Of a stretch of 64,000 nt of DNA, positions 36,977 through 46,080 are shown piece by piece. The position numbers were made by a program, and so were the translations under genes. Numbering within the stretch: the first letter of the stretch is position 1; every line of letters starts with the position of its first letter. This DNA is from Pseudeuparius sepicola (lineage: Eukaryota; Arthropoda; Insecta; Coleoptera; Anthribidae): assembly GCA_963920635.1 (NCBI GenBank), contig OY987308.1:19373096-19437095 (forward strand), given 5' to 3'. The notes under the pieces were generated by a model. The model was not told the origin of the DNA and did not search any database. It saw nothing but the letters and a program-made list of their open reading frames with translations.

Positions 36977-37117
36977 ACTTCAATCAAGACGGGAAGAGGG
37001 ACAACATCACCTTCATGGTTAAAAGGATCAAGGTCCACACGACTGAGGCCCTCAAGGACCACGGGTATAGGTTTCCGAATAACTATGGAGTAGAAAAGTT
37101 TCTTGAACTGTTCTCAG
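36977..37117 (+). CDS. kuz: ADAM10/Kuzbanian-type metalloprotease, early catalytic-domain exon
   Basis: A 141-nt exon between acceptor tttgtttcag and donor TCAG|gtaagt, in frame with the exon at 27079-27344. It encodes DFNQDGKRDNITFMVKRIK and continues to NYGVEKFLELFS, matching the ADAM10 segment TTDFSGIRNISFMVKRIRI to GVEKFLELNS. The zinc-binding HExxH motif lies further on and was not found on the plus strand to 64000, so the following intron exceeds 26.8 kb. The exon is less GC-rich than the two upstream ones. An ionotropic receptor gene ends on the opposite strand only 161 bp downstream. Confidence 0.95.
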
Positions 37118-37206
37118 GTAAGTCATATTGATACTACACTAGCAGAACATCAACATCCTGTTATTAGACTTTATAATCAACACAACAGGAAATGAAGTGA
37201 GCGTGA

Positions 37207-37212
37207 TTTATT
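37207..37212 (-). promoter_or_regulatory. Poly(A) signal AATAAA of the IR gene
   Basis: AATAAA on the minus strand, 67 bp after the IR stop codon. Cleavage 10-30 bp further on would end the IR transcript some 60-80 bp short of the ADAM exon ending at 37117 on the other strand, so the IR mRNA need not overlap that exon. Confidence 0.6.
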
Positions 37213-37278
37213 TCAAGATCATTCTACAAAACAGTGCCACGTATTTGCAGTTAAAGTCAAGGGTAAAACATCTCAATA

Positions 37279-37519
37279 CTATTTAGTAAACTCTATCTCA
37301 TTTTCGACATCCTTACGATCGAAATATTTAAAGTATACAATTTCTAAAGTTAAAATTATCAAACTTGTACAGGTGGCGATAAAATACATACAAATCAACC
37401 CACCGACATGATCAAACGTGATCTGATGTGAGTTGGTACTTGGTTCTTCAGGCCTTCTAGGTGGAACCCACTTGTTCTGAAGTCGCAGAAGTACCCCGGT
37501 TGATCTCATTTTTGTCATC
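37279..37519 (-). CDS. IR last exon: M4 and C-terminus
   Basis: 241 nt including the stop TAG. It encodes LQNKWVPPRRPEEPSTN, then FDHVGGLICMYFIATCTSLI and LTLEIVYFKYF. A 'H-x-x-G-(L/P)-F' segment followed by a hydrophobic helix ending in EI-x-Y is the typical M4 of insect IRs. The tail is about 20 residues. Confidence 0.93.
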
Positions 37520-40499
37520 CTAAAAAATTAAAATGGTCTTGCAAGTATTTTTTTAATATATAGACCTTTTTCGGGGTGTAGGCATCAACTTACAAAATAG
37601 CAATATGTTTACTTCCTCTGAAACCTTTCCGTACAAGTAAGAAGTTTGGCGTCTTAAAATATGTGTCTCCAAAACTCGTAATTTCGCATGGTAGGTTTGG
37701 ACTTACAACGGCCATAATGACGCGATTTTCAAACATTATGAGAGATTTGTTGCAAATGTTGCCGATGTTTTCTTGATTATGGATGTCTCCACATCCCCTG
37801 GCATTCAGTATGTCCTTCCATCGGGGCAGAGGTTCCCTGGTGGTGTTATCCTGAAAACGATCGATCATTTTTTATTACAGTAGTCAACTTTAACTTACTA
37901 TAAAGTAATTGTAGACGAAGCTGTTCGTTCTGAGACACATGCCATATTTGCCCAACGTGGCAACGTCTTCTATCGAATTGTACGGAGAAGGTATGACGAA
38001 TATCGACAACTGTGCGACTAAGACTGCGTTAATTCCGGCGTATAGAACACCGCCGAAAAGCATGGCGGCCAGTTGTTGGCATCTGCACGACATGCTTCTT
38101 AAGTGAAGATCAAAACCTCAAAATATAAATTATAACACGGTTTTTCACAGCTGCAAAATTGTTACTGCGAACTTTTTAAGAATTCACAGTGGCTTATTAT
38201 ACTGATCTGGCAGTGCTAAAGGTAATAAGAAATCGAATAAGCATAAGAGAGATTCCTCTCAAGTAGTAGAAACGTCGCATTTATACATATTGGGAATTCA
38301 AGCTAAGCGATACGCCACCTGGTGGCCAAATGTAGAACTACTCTTGGTGACATTCGTTTTTTCCTGTTCCATGTTTTTACATTTGCCGGCCGAATTTCAA
38401 CATTTTCATCACATTTTATTGTTTTTTTTTTGTTGAGCTTTGTCACATTCTTGTTTTATGTGGTAGGAAGTTGGTTTTACCTGGATAGTACAAAAAAGAC
38501 CAAGCTAAGGAACACGGCTTCTAACAACGGTTATTGTGTGCCCCAGTGCAATTCCTGGGCCAAAACGAACACTGAGAGAAAGTTAAGCTATATGCGTTTC
38601 CTAGGAAAAACGCAGGAAAAGTTTATGTTGAGACTTGAGACTAATAATGGGATAAGAGAGTTAACTCGGGCAGATTTTTTCTAAAAACAAAAAACACAAC
38701 AGCTACAAAACAAACAAGAAGTAGTGTTCATTTTTCAATGGACATGGCTCGATATAATGCCTTTTTTCTTGGAAACCTTATATACTTGTTACCTGGTTAT
38801 TATAAAAACCGAAATATGCTTGCATTGCCCTTCAGCTCCTGCCCTGCATAAATAATGCATTTTTTGCTGAATATTAGCAGTGCGAATCTTTAAGCGTTGA
38901 CTGACGTATTAATAAAGACTGCTCACGGCTGTCATGTTTGACAGTTCTCTGAATATGAAGCTATAGCCGTGAGAAGTCTTATTAATACATCAGTCAACGC
39001 TTTAAGTCACTAATTATCTTATGTAAATCTGACTGCGAAGCACTAGTTTGCAGGCAAAAGGCAAGAGTTTAATAAAAGTAGGTATCCCATTCGTTTATGC
39101 CATGCAAAATAATGTGCCGTGTAGCAAACACTTTCTCCGTCTTTCTCCCCTTCAACCACTGATCTAGAGTTAATATTGTTAGGTAATATTGCCACAATCT
39201 AAAATGGTAAGGGTTATCCAAGCCTTTTTTGTTCTAAAAATTCTCGAAGATTTACGAAAATTGAGTACACACCTGCCCTAAAAATAACCTATAACCACTG
39301 TTGGATTTATGAATCTATCTCAACAAAATTAACAACAATAAATATATATGTACAATTATAAAATAACAACATATAAACAATAAACACACAAAACAATTAC
39401 AAAAATACACAGGAAAACTAAATAAATTGTTAAAAATCGTCGACCGAAAATGTAAGGTTAGGAAACAATGTCATCGACGTTAGTTCAACTAATGGCCACT
39501 TGGCGTTGCGATCTTAATTTGAATTCCCAATCCCTTTTCTACAGATGTACTCGATTTCTCATTATGGATATTTTTACACACTGGTCGCCAGACTACGTTT
39601 AGACGTTTAGAAATGCCAGATCAGTACGTTGTACGTTTTTTACTGTCTCACCTTGGTTGATAAACCCAGAGACAACACCAAGAAAGCAGGTTGGTACGGA
39701 AAACGATTGTTCTAGTTTGAAAGCTTTGCTCAAAAACTTGCTGCTAGACCAAAGAGTTCCTGTAAGTGTAATGAATGCTGCTGCAGCCGCAAACCAAAGT
39801 TGTGGAGTAAACGTCTTTAAATAAGAAGATGAAGTTGCCCTAGCCTCTGGCTGTCTAATATATAGTTTGTACCTAGAAAGGTTGGTCTCTAAAGAAGTGA
39901 TTATTATGCAAAATTACACAAATATCGTCTCACTGCCTCTGATGAATTTTTATATAACCTTCTTACCAGTTCTGGAAATATGGTTGAGAATAACGAATAT
40001 TTTGCAGCCCTTTTTTGTAGACGACAGCTCCTAACAATAAGTCTGATTGCCCGTTTTGTATCAAGTTTAAAGCAGTATCGTAGTCAATAACATTTATCGT
40101 AGCCCTAAAAATTTATTTTAGATTCCATTCGAACTACGAGTTTTCAGATCTTACTTAAAGTTAAAAAAGTCTCGAACAGTCATCCAAATGTCCCCCAAAT
40201 AACCGCCGACTTCTTCGCTGGAATGGTCTGGCACGATTGTATATGGATACATCTAAAAGTGTGTTTGCACTCCTTAATCGAATTCTTAATATCGTTGTAA
40301 TTTTGTATATATTCACCTCGTGTACCAGCAGTCTAACGGTATTTTCTTCCGGTAGAGCCGATAGTTCGCTCCCTATCGCCGGCAATGAAACGTTTCCAGG
40401 TGATATGAATTCCCGAAGATTTCCATTCCAAACGTAAACATTGTCCGTCCTAATTTTATGCTCGGAATTTGAGCTAGCGTCGACGAGCAAGTCAGCAGG
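37279..40499 (-). CDS. Ionotropic receptor (IR), seven exons, N-terminus missing or displaced
   Basis: IRs are ligand-gated cation channels of chemosensory neurons, derived from ionotropic glutamate receptors. Joining 40499-40317, 40252-40155, 40104-39967, 39872-39652, 38116-37899, 37850-37594 and 37519-37279 gives 451 codons and a stop with every junction in phase and no internal stop. Domain order is: pre-S1 linker, S1 ligand lobe (GGYLGDIW), M1 (LWFAAAAAFITLTGTLW), pore segment (CFLGVVSGFINQG), M3 (AAMLFGGVLYAGINAVLVAQ), S2 lobe, M4 (GGLICMYFIATCTSLIILTL) and a short cytoplasmic tail. IRs are usually about 600 residues, so 100-200 N-terminal residues are not accounted for. The gene lies inside an intron of the ADAM10-type gene on the opposite strand. 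Subfamily not assigned: it is divergent and I did not see a clear glutamate-binding Arg in S1. Confidence 0.9.
37594..37850 (-). CDS. IR exon: S2 ligand lobe
   Basis: 257 nt, acceptor gttttcag, donor TT|gtaag. It encodes 85 residues including LPRWKDILNARGCGDI and GDTYFKTPNFLLVRKGFRGS. The last segment corresponds to the end of S2 where IRs have a stretch like '...F-x-x-P-x-x-x-x-x-x-KGSP'. Three cysteines could form the S2 disulfide. Confidence 0.88.
37899..38116 (-). CDS. IR exon: M3 and start of S2
   Basis: 218 nt, acceptor atattttgag, donor ATA|gtaag. It encodes FDLHLRS, then the M3 helix LAAMLFGGVLYAGINAVL, then PSPYNSIEDVATLGKYGMC, which matches the IR pattern '(P)F-x-S-(I/L)-E-(D/E)-(L/V) ... 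YG' opening the S2 lobe. In glutamate receptors M3 carries SYTANLAAF; the equivalent here, NAVLVAQL, is divergent, as is common in IRs. Confidence 0.92.
38322..38684 (+). pseudogene. THAP-like transposase remnant inside IR intron
   Basis: A 120-codon frame. Its second half, NNGYCVPQCNSWAKTNTERK then LSYMRFLGKTQEK, resembles the first half of a THAP zinc finger (Cys-x3-Cys, then 'SY/F-x-x-F'). The first half looks like non-coding AT-rich DNA. Probably a P-like element remnant; weak evidence. Confidence 0.45.
38894..39001. mobile_element. TTAA-flanked MITE, copy 2
   Basis: 108 bp, almost a pure palindrome: gcgttgactgacgtattaat on the left, its complement on the right, TTAA outside. Shorter sister of 35951-36134. 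Confidence 0.82.
39652..39872 (-). CDS. IR exon: M1 and pore loop
   Basis: 221 nt. The frame requires acceptor cctttctag, which completes a Trp codon; using an AG a few bases upstream would create a stop. The exon encodes SYLKTFTPQLWFAAAAAFI, a first transmembrane helix, then VPTCFLGVVSGFINQG, which corresponds to the M2/pore segment (the usual ...QQG of IRs is INQG here). Donor G|gtgag. Confidence 0.92.
39967..40104 (-). CDS. IR exon: S1 lobe
   Basis: 138 nt, acceptor atttttag and donor TG|gtaag. It encodes ALNLIQNGQSDLLLGAVVY and IRYSQPYFQN, the 'G-x-x-D-x-x-x-G ... S-x-P-Y' pattern that precedes M1 in IRs and glutamate receptors. Confidence 0.92.
40155..40252 (-). CDS. IR exon: start of S1 ligand lobe
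   Basis: 98 nt, acceptor acttttag and donor AA|gtaag. It encodes MYPYTIVPDH followed by GGYLGDIWMTVRDFFNF. The G-Y-x-G-D-I-W pattern followed by an LNF-like end is typical of the IR S1 lobe after the first ligand-contact strand. Confidence 0.88.
40317..40499 (-). CDS. IR exon: pre-S1 region
   Basis: This 61-codon exon follows the pyrimidine-rich acceptor gtttccgcag and begins PADLLVDASS, ending TVRLLVHE. The end matches the strand that opens the S1 ligand-binding lobe. The donor is a weak gtgaat, followed by a 64-bp intron. The reading frame continues upstream as a hydrophobic stretch without Met before a stop, which supports the acceptor rather than a start here. Repeat DNA begins about 74 bp upstream. 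Confidence 0.8.
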
Positions 40500-40572
40500 C
40501 TGCGGAAACAAGCACAATAGATATGGGATTATGAAAGGGGAGCGTTTATATATTTGAATAAAGAATCCCAGT

Positions 40573-40648
40573 TAGGAGTCAAAGCTCTATGTGTATTATA
40601 AAATACGTGAGTAGTAACCAAGTTTTGACACAATATTTTGGTATCTGA
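40573..40648. repeat. Dispersed repeat fragment at the IR 5' flank
   Basis: Inverted match to about 14690-14765 (caaagctctatgtg, caagttttgacaca). It shows that host sequence upstream of the first confirmed IR exon lasts only about 74 bp. Confidence 0.6.
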
Positions 40649-40649
40649 C

Positions 40650-42206
40650 CGGCACCGTCGCAATGATAAAGTCCCGCCAGCTGGCGACGCGAAACGTCAC
40701 TACGTCATCACAGCGTGGTACGAGGCCTACGATAAAGACAGGCCATGGCGCACAAAAATCACGTGACGATCTTAGTCCGACGTTACATGTCATTTGTCAC
40801 ATAACTAAAAGCGGTAGCTTGGGTTTTGAGAAGTTTTAAATGTTTAAAGTGTTTTTAAACGTCCTAGTTTATATTTTAGAAACAAGTTTGCGTCTAGTGC
40901 GCGTGTGTCCTGGCGGAGGGGAACCGCCCAGGTGTTATTATGGCCCCTGGGTGGGAGCCGTGCCGTCCAGGAGTATTGGTGCCGCTCGCGCCGACGCGTG
41001 AGCGCTGTAAGGGGAATTCTCCCCCCGGAATGGACAGTGGTGAACTGCTTACGGGAGATCCGCGAGTTCAAACTGTCCGGGTGGCTGGAAGCCGTTCCCG
41101 TTGACCACGTTCGGGTTTGTGTATTTTGTATTCACCATTCACCTTGTGCTAAATAAATCAGTGTTGTAACGACTCGAGGATTTTCGTTGTCGACCCACGC
41201 CCTGATACGGTTCCTATTCGGCCTTTCACGCTGCCGATCAACTGAGACCTCGGCAATATTTACAGTATACATTTTTATTTCGTAAAAAATATATTTTTGT
41301 TTATATTATATTTATACATATTACAAAAGCCAGGAAGAGAATGTCACCATAACAACATTTGCTTTGCCTAGGGATGAAAATTTGCGCCAAAAAATGGATT
41401 CCTCAAATTCCAACTGAGATTTAATTTCTAAAAAACCCTTAAGTACCTATGTGTGGCTAACACATTTTCAAGAAAGTGAACCAATTAAAGTGGACAAACG
41501 TGTCCCAACAATTTTTGAGAATGTGCCAAAATATTTGAGTGCAGTGCCGTTTAACTCTCAACCCAAAACAGCTGAGGCAGGTTGAAAATTTTGAAAAACA
41601 ATTAGAAAAAGCCTGGATGCTCAAAACCAATAATGTAATGGATGAAAGAAAACTCGCCAAATTGTTACGAAATTTGTTTTTTCTACTTCTACCAAAAATG
41701 CCTTTTATTATATAGGACTAAGTTGATCACGTGACTACGCGATTATACGTTAGGGCCATGGCCTGTCTTTATCGTTGGCCTCGAGCGTGGTAGCTTTTTG
41801 TAGTTGTTTACGTTTACTTGTCTGGCGGTTTTCCTGTTTTAAAGAACGTTTGTTGTGTATATTGTCTTTTGGACAGTGTTTTTAAATAATATAGGACGTG
41901 GAGTTGTATTAATACGGTGGTAAAATAGCAGTGAATCAGAATAAAGTGATTAAAATTCAATTTTAGTTTGTAGGTTTTAGGTTGTGTCTATAGTTTCGGA
42001 CTTATTTAAATCATGCCATGGACGTGTTCCGGTCCCAACTGCAAGGGGAACTACAAAGGAGGTCCTAAAGTGTCCGCTTCTTCCTTCCCTAAAGACCCCA
42101 TCTTAAGGGAAAAGTGGGTTAAGGCCCTCAAAGGAGATTTTGTTCCTACACAGTCTTCCAGGGTAAAAGTGGTTTTGGTTTGGACTGTTTGGAGCATTTT
42201 GCTTAA
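40650..42206 (+). mobile_element. THAP-domain (P-like) element, 5' part, with nested insertion
   Basis: Starts accggcaccgtcgcaatgat like the copy at 7618. Removing 40721-41783 and one target duplication joins 40650-40720 to 41793 onward and restores the same order as at 7618-7760. The leader is followed by a THAP first exon at 42013; nothing recognisable follows, so the element is 3' truncated. Confidence 0.75.
40721..41783. mobile_element. Element with 9-bp TSD (Mutator-like?) nested in the THAP element
   Basis: 1063 bp, TIRs cgaggcctacgataaagaca and cgaggccaacgataaagaca, continuing to ggccatgg, and an exact 9-bp duplication agcgtggta (40712-40720, 41784-41792). A 9-bp duplication is usual for Mutator-type elements. 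The inside has a GC-rich block at 40895-41110 with an aataaat signal at 41152 and no recognised transposase. Confidence 0.82.
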
Positions 42207-42207
42207 T
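42013..42207 (+). CDS. THAP zinc-finger exon of a P-like transposase (fragment)
   Basis: MPWTCSGPNCKGNYKGGPK then SFPKDPILREKWVKALKG: Cys-x4-Cys, the F-P-K-D and W residues of a THAP DNA-binding domain, intact. A donor-like gtaaaagt within the next codons (AGG|gtaaaa at about 42160) would end the exon; the codons after it are probably intron. The second half of the finger (Cys, His) must have been on a lost exon. Confidence 0.75.
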
Positions 42208-42789
42208 TAATTGGATGGTCTAGTTAACCTACCTTGAAAATGGCAACGATTGCAACTACCACAAACATTTCGAACTAAACTTCTTCTATGTACACACAAG
42301 ATTTACTGTGCCAATACAAAGAACAAAGGACGGAACATTCCGTAGAAATGTCGGGTGACGGTCTTCACACACTCTGTCATATCGTCTGGGCCATAGCCCC
42401 AGAAAATTAATTTGATTTACGTTCCAAGGGGGAGGAGCGGAAACATAAAATTCCGAGGCGATAGTTGGCAGTAATTGTGGTGAGCAAGCTTTACCTCGTT
42501 AAAAATACACTAACGACCACAGGGCGTGCGTTTCGCGCATTAAATATTTACAATTGTTTCGTGTATTTACATCTTGATTGCGCGTAGATTTCTTTGTCAT
42601 CGTGGAGGGAAGATTTAATCGGGTAATGGTAGATTTCGGTAAAACATAATTGATTAGTAAGACCGTAGTAGCTGGTGCAATAATACATAGTAGTACACTA
42701 AGGTAACAAGAACATTTGAACTAATCACAATACCTACGTGATATTATAGAAAATTATACAAATTCAATAATTTCCGGTCTTAATCGAGT
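42208..42789. other. Single-copy DNA with the candidate IR first exon
   Basis: No repeat partner in the window. On the minus strand this would be the IR 5' region, including the 12-codon hydrophobic start at 42233-42268. Nothing else coding. Confidence 0.4.
42233..42268 (-). CDS. Candidate first coding exon of the IR (signal peptide)
   Basis: On the minus strand a Met codon starts MFVVVAIVAIFK, 12 residues with a hydrophobic run, ending at a good donor AAG|gtaggt. It ends in phase 0, and the first confirmed IR exon (40499) begins in phase 0, so direct splicing would keep the frame and give a 463-residue protein. The interval between them is filled by a THAP element with another element inside it. 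Twelve codons and one donor site is weak evidence; the real N-terminal exons may be elsewhere or lost. Confidence 0.33.
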
Positions 42790-44200
42790 TGCTCCAAAAC
42801 AGAAAATAAAAAAAATACACCTCGAGATATTGCATACAAAAAAGCTAAATTCACAGGATGTGAGATGGACTGGAGTATACTATACAAAATTATACGTAAT
42901 ATGTAGGTGTCTAAGATTAGAATGACGAAAAAAATATTACAAAAATATGATGGATGAAAATTGTCATGATGCAAAATCCATGTGGAAAATATTGAAAACA
43001 ATTATTAAAGGTAAAATGAAGAAATAGAAAGAAAAATTTGTTTAGGATGTAAGATAGTAACCGAAGATTCAAAAATATGTGAAAATTTCAAAAAGTATTT
43101 TATTTCTAGTACTTATAAATGAGATTGCAGGATCTATTAAATGTTCTACAAACAAAGTAGAAAAAATATTAAGAAGTGTATCAAGTTCAGATACATTTTT
43201 AAGCAATTTTCAAGAAGTCGACATTACAGTTTTAGAAGAAATTATAAAAATGGGTTACTAGAAAGCATATTGGAGAAATTAGCAATAAAATTTTAAAATT
43301 AGCCTTTTGTGCATATCCTGATGAATATGTGAAGATAGTTAATAAATCATTGACAAGTGGCGACTTTCCAGATGCATGGAAAGTTACAACTATGTCTCCA
43401 ATAATGAAAAGTGTTAAAAAACAGTTAAATGAATTTCTGAATAAGGCAGATATTTTAACAATACCTACATCAAGCTGGGTTTAGAAAAATATTCTCTTGT
43501 GAAATTACTCTTCAAACATTAGTTTGTAATTGGAAATTTGAAATTGAAAAAGGTAAAATTGTTGGGGTTGTCTGGTTAGATCTAAAACCTGCTTTCGAAA
43601 CAGTTCATATTGAAATTCTTTTGGAAAAGTTGTCGAAATTTTGTATCAATGGAGTTGCATAAAAAACGGTTCATAAATTATTTAAATAATAGGCATCAAG
43701 TTGTGCAATTTAAAGAAAGTGTGTCTTACAATATTCTTTGTAATCATGGTGTACCACAGGGATCTATTTTGGGACCCCTTTTGTTTATTATTTGTATTAA
43801 TGTCGTAGCAGGTTATGTTATATAAAAAAATGTCAAATTCGGCTTTTTGCTGATGACGCGTTATTTTTTTGTGTAGGTGATACATTGGATGAAATTTAAA
43901 ATAATTTACAAGAAGATTTACATAATTTGCACATAATTTTATGTAACAATAAATTAAAATTAAATGTTTCGAAAACAAAATCTCTAATAAGAAAATAAAT
44001 GAAAGTTTTACACATGATTTGAAAATAAATAACGAAAATATCGAGCTTACTTATTTCAAAAATGAAATACTTGGAAATTCTTTTGGATAGAAATTTAAAT
44101 TTTAACGAACACTTTTATTATTTGTCTAAATAATTCCTAAAAAAAATTAAATGCTATCGAGAATATCAAGAGACCTTACAAAATTTTCAAAACAAACTGT
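42790..44200 (+). pseudogene. LINE (jockey/CR1-type) reverse-transcriptase fragment
   Basis: Plus-strand coding broken by frameshifts: a pre-RT part near 42930-43010 (MMDENCHDAKSMWKILKTII), the N-terminal RT part near 43090-43260 (NEIAGSIKCSTNKVEKILRS), then CNHGVPQGSILGPLLFIICI at 43735-43800 and LFADDALFFCVGDTLDEI at about 43843. The catalytic FADD survives in this copy, but the frame is interrupted. The 3' coding part continues past the inserted element at 45328. Confidence 0.9.
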
Positions 44201-45327
44201 CACAACCGACTCTAGGAAAGCCCTGAAGTTGAGAAAGCTGGCAACATGGCTTGCGGGTCTGCGCGGCGTGGCCTGTCACTTCCTGTCAGTTGATTTTACA
44301 AGATATTTACCAGAATTGATTTGTGTAGTGCGGGTAGTGCTATCGTCGCCAGATTGCTACGACGAGGCAGTGTGTCTCTGGGTGGAAACAGACAGCCCGA
44401 AGTGCTGGCGACAGCTTTTTTATAAATTTGTTTTGTTTGTGAAAAAATGTAACATTCGAAGTGAAGAATCGTTTCCTTACAATTACAATTTCAAGCCCCA
44501 AGATGCCTAGAACCGTCGAGGGAAGCTAGAACTTAGTTATATACCTGGCTGTAAATCCAATCGTAATAACAACTTGAAGTAGCTAGGTTTTCCTTGCTTG
44601 ACGGCAGTCGGTCAATTTGTATTCGTTTTGGGCTTTCCAAAGGAGGAAAATTTAAGAATAAAATGATTAAGGGCCAATTGCATAGAGAAACTAAAGTACC
44701 CTTTAAAATTTAAGGAGCTTTCTAACAATTCAACCATTGTTTAGTGTTGTTGCAAAAGTTTCTTTACCTAATGTTAAAATCAAAAGATAATTTAGTTGAA
44801 TGTATTATGAAATTGACCCTAACTGCCATTTCAATCAGAAGAGATTACTCTCCTTCACAACATGCTGTTCTCTGTTCGCTTGTTGTTTGTATTTTTATGC
44901 AAATTTAACCATAATGGAAGATAGGTAATCATCATTTGCCTGATGGCACACTTTGTGAAAAATTCTCACAAAAATTCGACTTACAACAAAATGTAGTCCC
45001 CTCTATTTGCCCAAATTTACCATATTATTTGTCGAAAATGTACCTATCCACATCAGGAATCATACTTATTATAAATACTTATATATCTGTGTATATTTTG
45101 TTACTTGTTACTGCTTTTATTGTCTGTTAAACAAACGTACCTACTTACCCAATTGTTGAAACAAAGTTCACAAATGTATCTAATTATAATTAAAAAGAGA
45201 GTTGAACATTAGAAAATATAAACTAAGCCAAAGTGCAGACTACTCTATACTGCAAAGACCCGTTGAATCGTCCCGCTGCGGCGTTGCCACATGTTTGCAC
45301 AGGGCTTGTAAGCTTGAGAAGGTTGTG
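44201..45327 (+). mobile_element. CACA...TGTG element with 7-bp TSD, copy 2, inside the LINE
   Basis: 1127 bp, ends cacaaccgactctagg and gcttgagaaggttgtg. Flanks aaactgt and taactgt (one mismatch). It splits the LINE, and the LINE copy at 28560-28690 shows the same place unoccupied with one taactct. Its coding frame is the third copy of the conserved 70-odd-codon frame (LRGVACHFLSVDFTRYLPEL). Confidence 0.9.
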
Positions 45328-45334
45328 TAACTGT

Positions 45335-46080
45335 ATTTGAATCTATATTTCCTCATTTTCAATATTGTTCAACCATTTTGTTCATGCTATTAATTAAAAT
45401 TATTATAATTAATAATAATACAACATAAGGTCGGATTTTGTTAATAACAATGTAAATCCTTCCAAATTTCTACATTGTTGGATGGCGACGCAAATTTTAA
45501 CATTGCCTCGCACACCACAACATGAAACGTGCCGGCACGCACCAACTAAACATATTAATCCCAGAAGTCGTTTATAATTTGTAAACGCGGCCAACGCCAA
45601 GGCAAATAAACTCCTAAATGATAATTAATCATGTGCAAATTAGCTAGTCACCAGAACCAGGCGACTTGTATCGATCCTTAAGCAGTTACAACGGCCAAAG
45701 CAGCGGCTTCGATAGAACTTTTTTCGGAGGGCATACGTCACAAAAGGGCGCTCTTAGAGCCCAATGGCATTGACGAATTAAAATTTGCCTTGCAAATACT
45801 CATTTGTCTGGCACTTTGTTGCCGGAGGTGGTTAGCGCGATGGGATTTTCCTTTCCTTGAGAAAATAATAATGACGCAGGAAACGAGGCGGCCTGCTAAA
45901 AAGATTACGTCTAGTTATTCACGACTTTTTTTGTAAGGCGAAGCAAAGCTGATTAAGGGAGAAATTCGAAGAACATCTAATTAACAGTACAAAAAGAATT
46001 AAACTTTTTGCATTCGTGTAAAAAAGACTCTACCTAAGAAACAGCAAGGCATCTGTAACCAAAGTAAGCAACTGCATTAT
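45335..46080. other. End of LINE, then single-copy DNA
   Basis: LINE similarity ends near 45380. From 45450 to 46080 there is single-copy DNA of moderate GC with no clear gene. A 63-codon minus frame at 45409-45600 was examined and not accepted. Confidence 0.4.

Larger units (their letters stand above)
38117..39651. other. IR intron between the pore and M3 exons, with transposon remnants
   Basis: 1.5-kb intron (minus-strand gene). It contains a plus-strand THAP-like remnant (38322-38684) and a TTAA-flanked MITE. The other IR introns are 50-80 bp except one of 1.5 kb here, so the size comes from insertions. Confidence 0.7.

Noticed and set aside
40840..41270. Solo LTR of a retrotransposon
   Set aside because: The GC-rich block with an aataaat signal looked LTR-like, but it lies inside an element whose 28-bp TIRs and 9-bp duplication explain the boundaries; no TG...CA ends with their own duplication were found.
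45409..45600. N-terminal IR exon upstream of the receptor
   Set aside because: The Cys-rich 63-codon minus frame has no convincing splice site and no alignment to IR N-termini that I can recall; it lies beyond the LINE and the 7-bp-TSD element.
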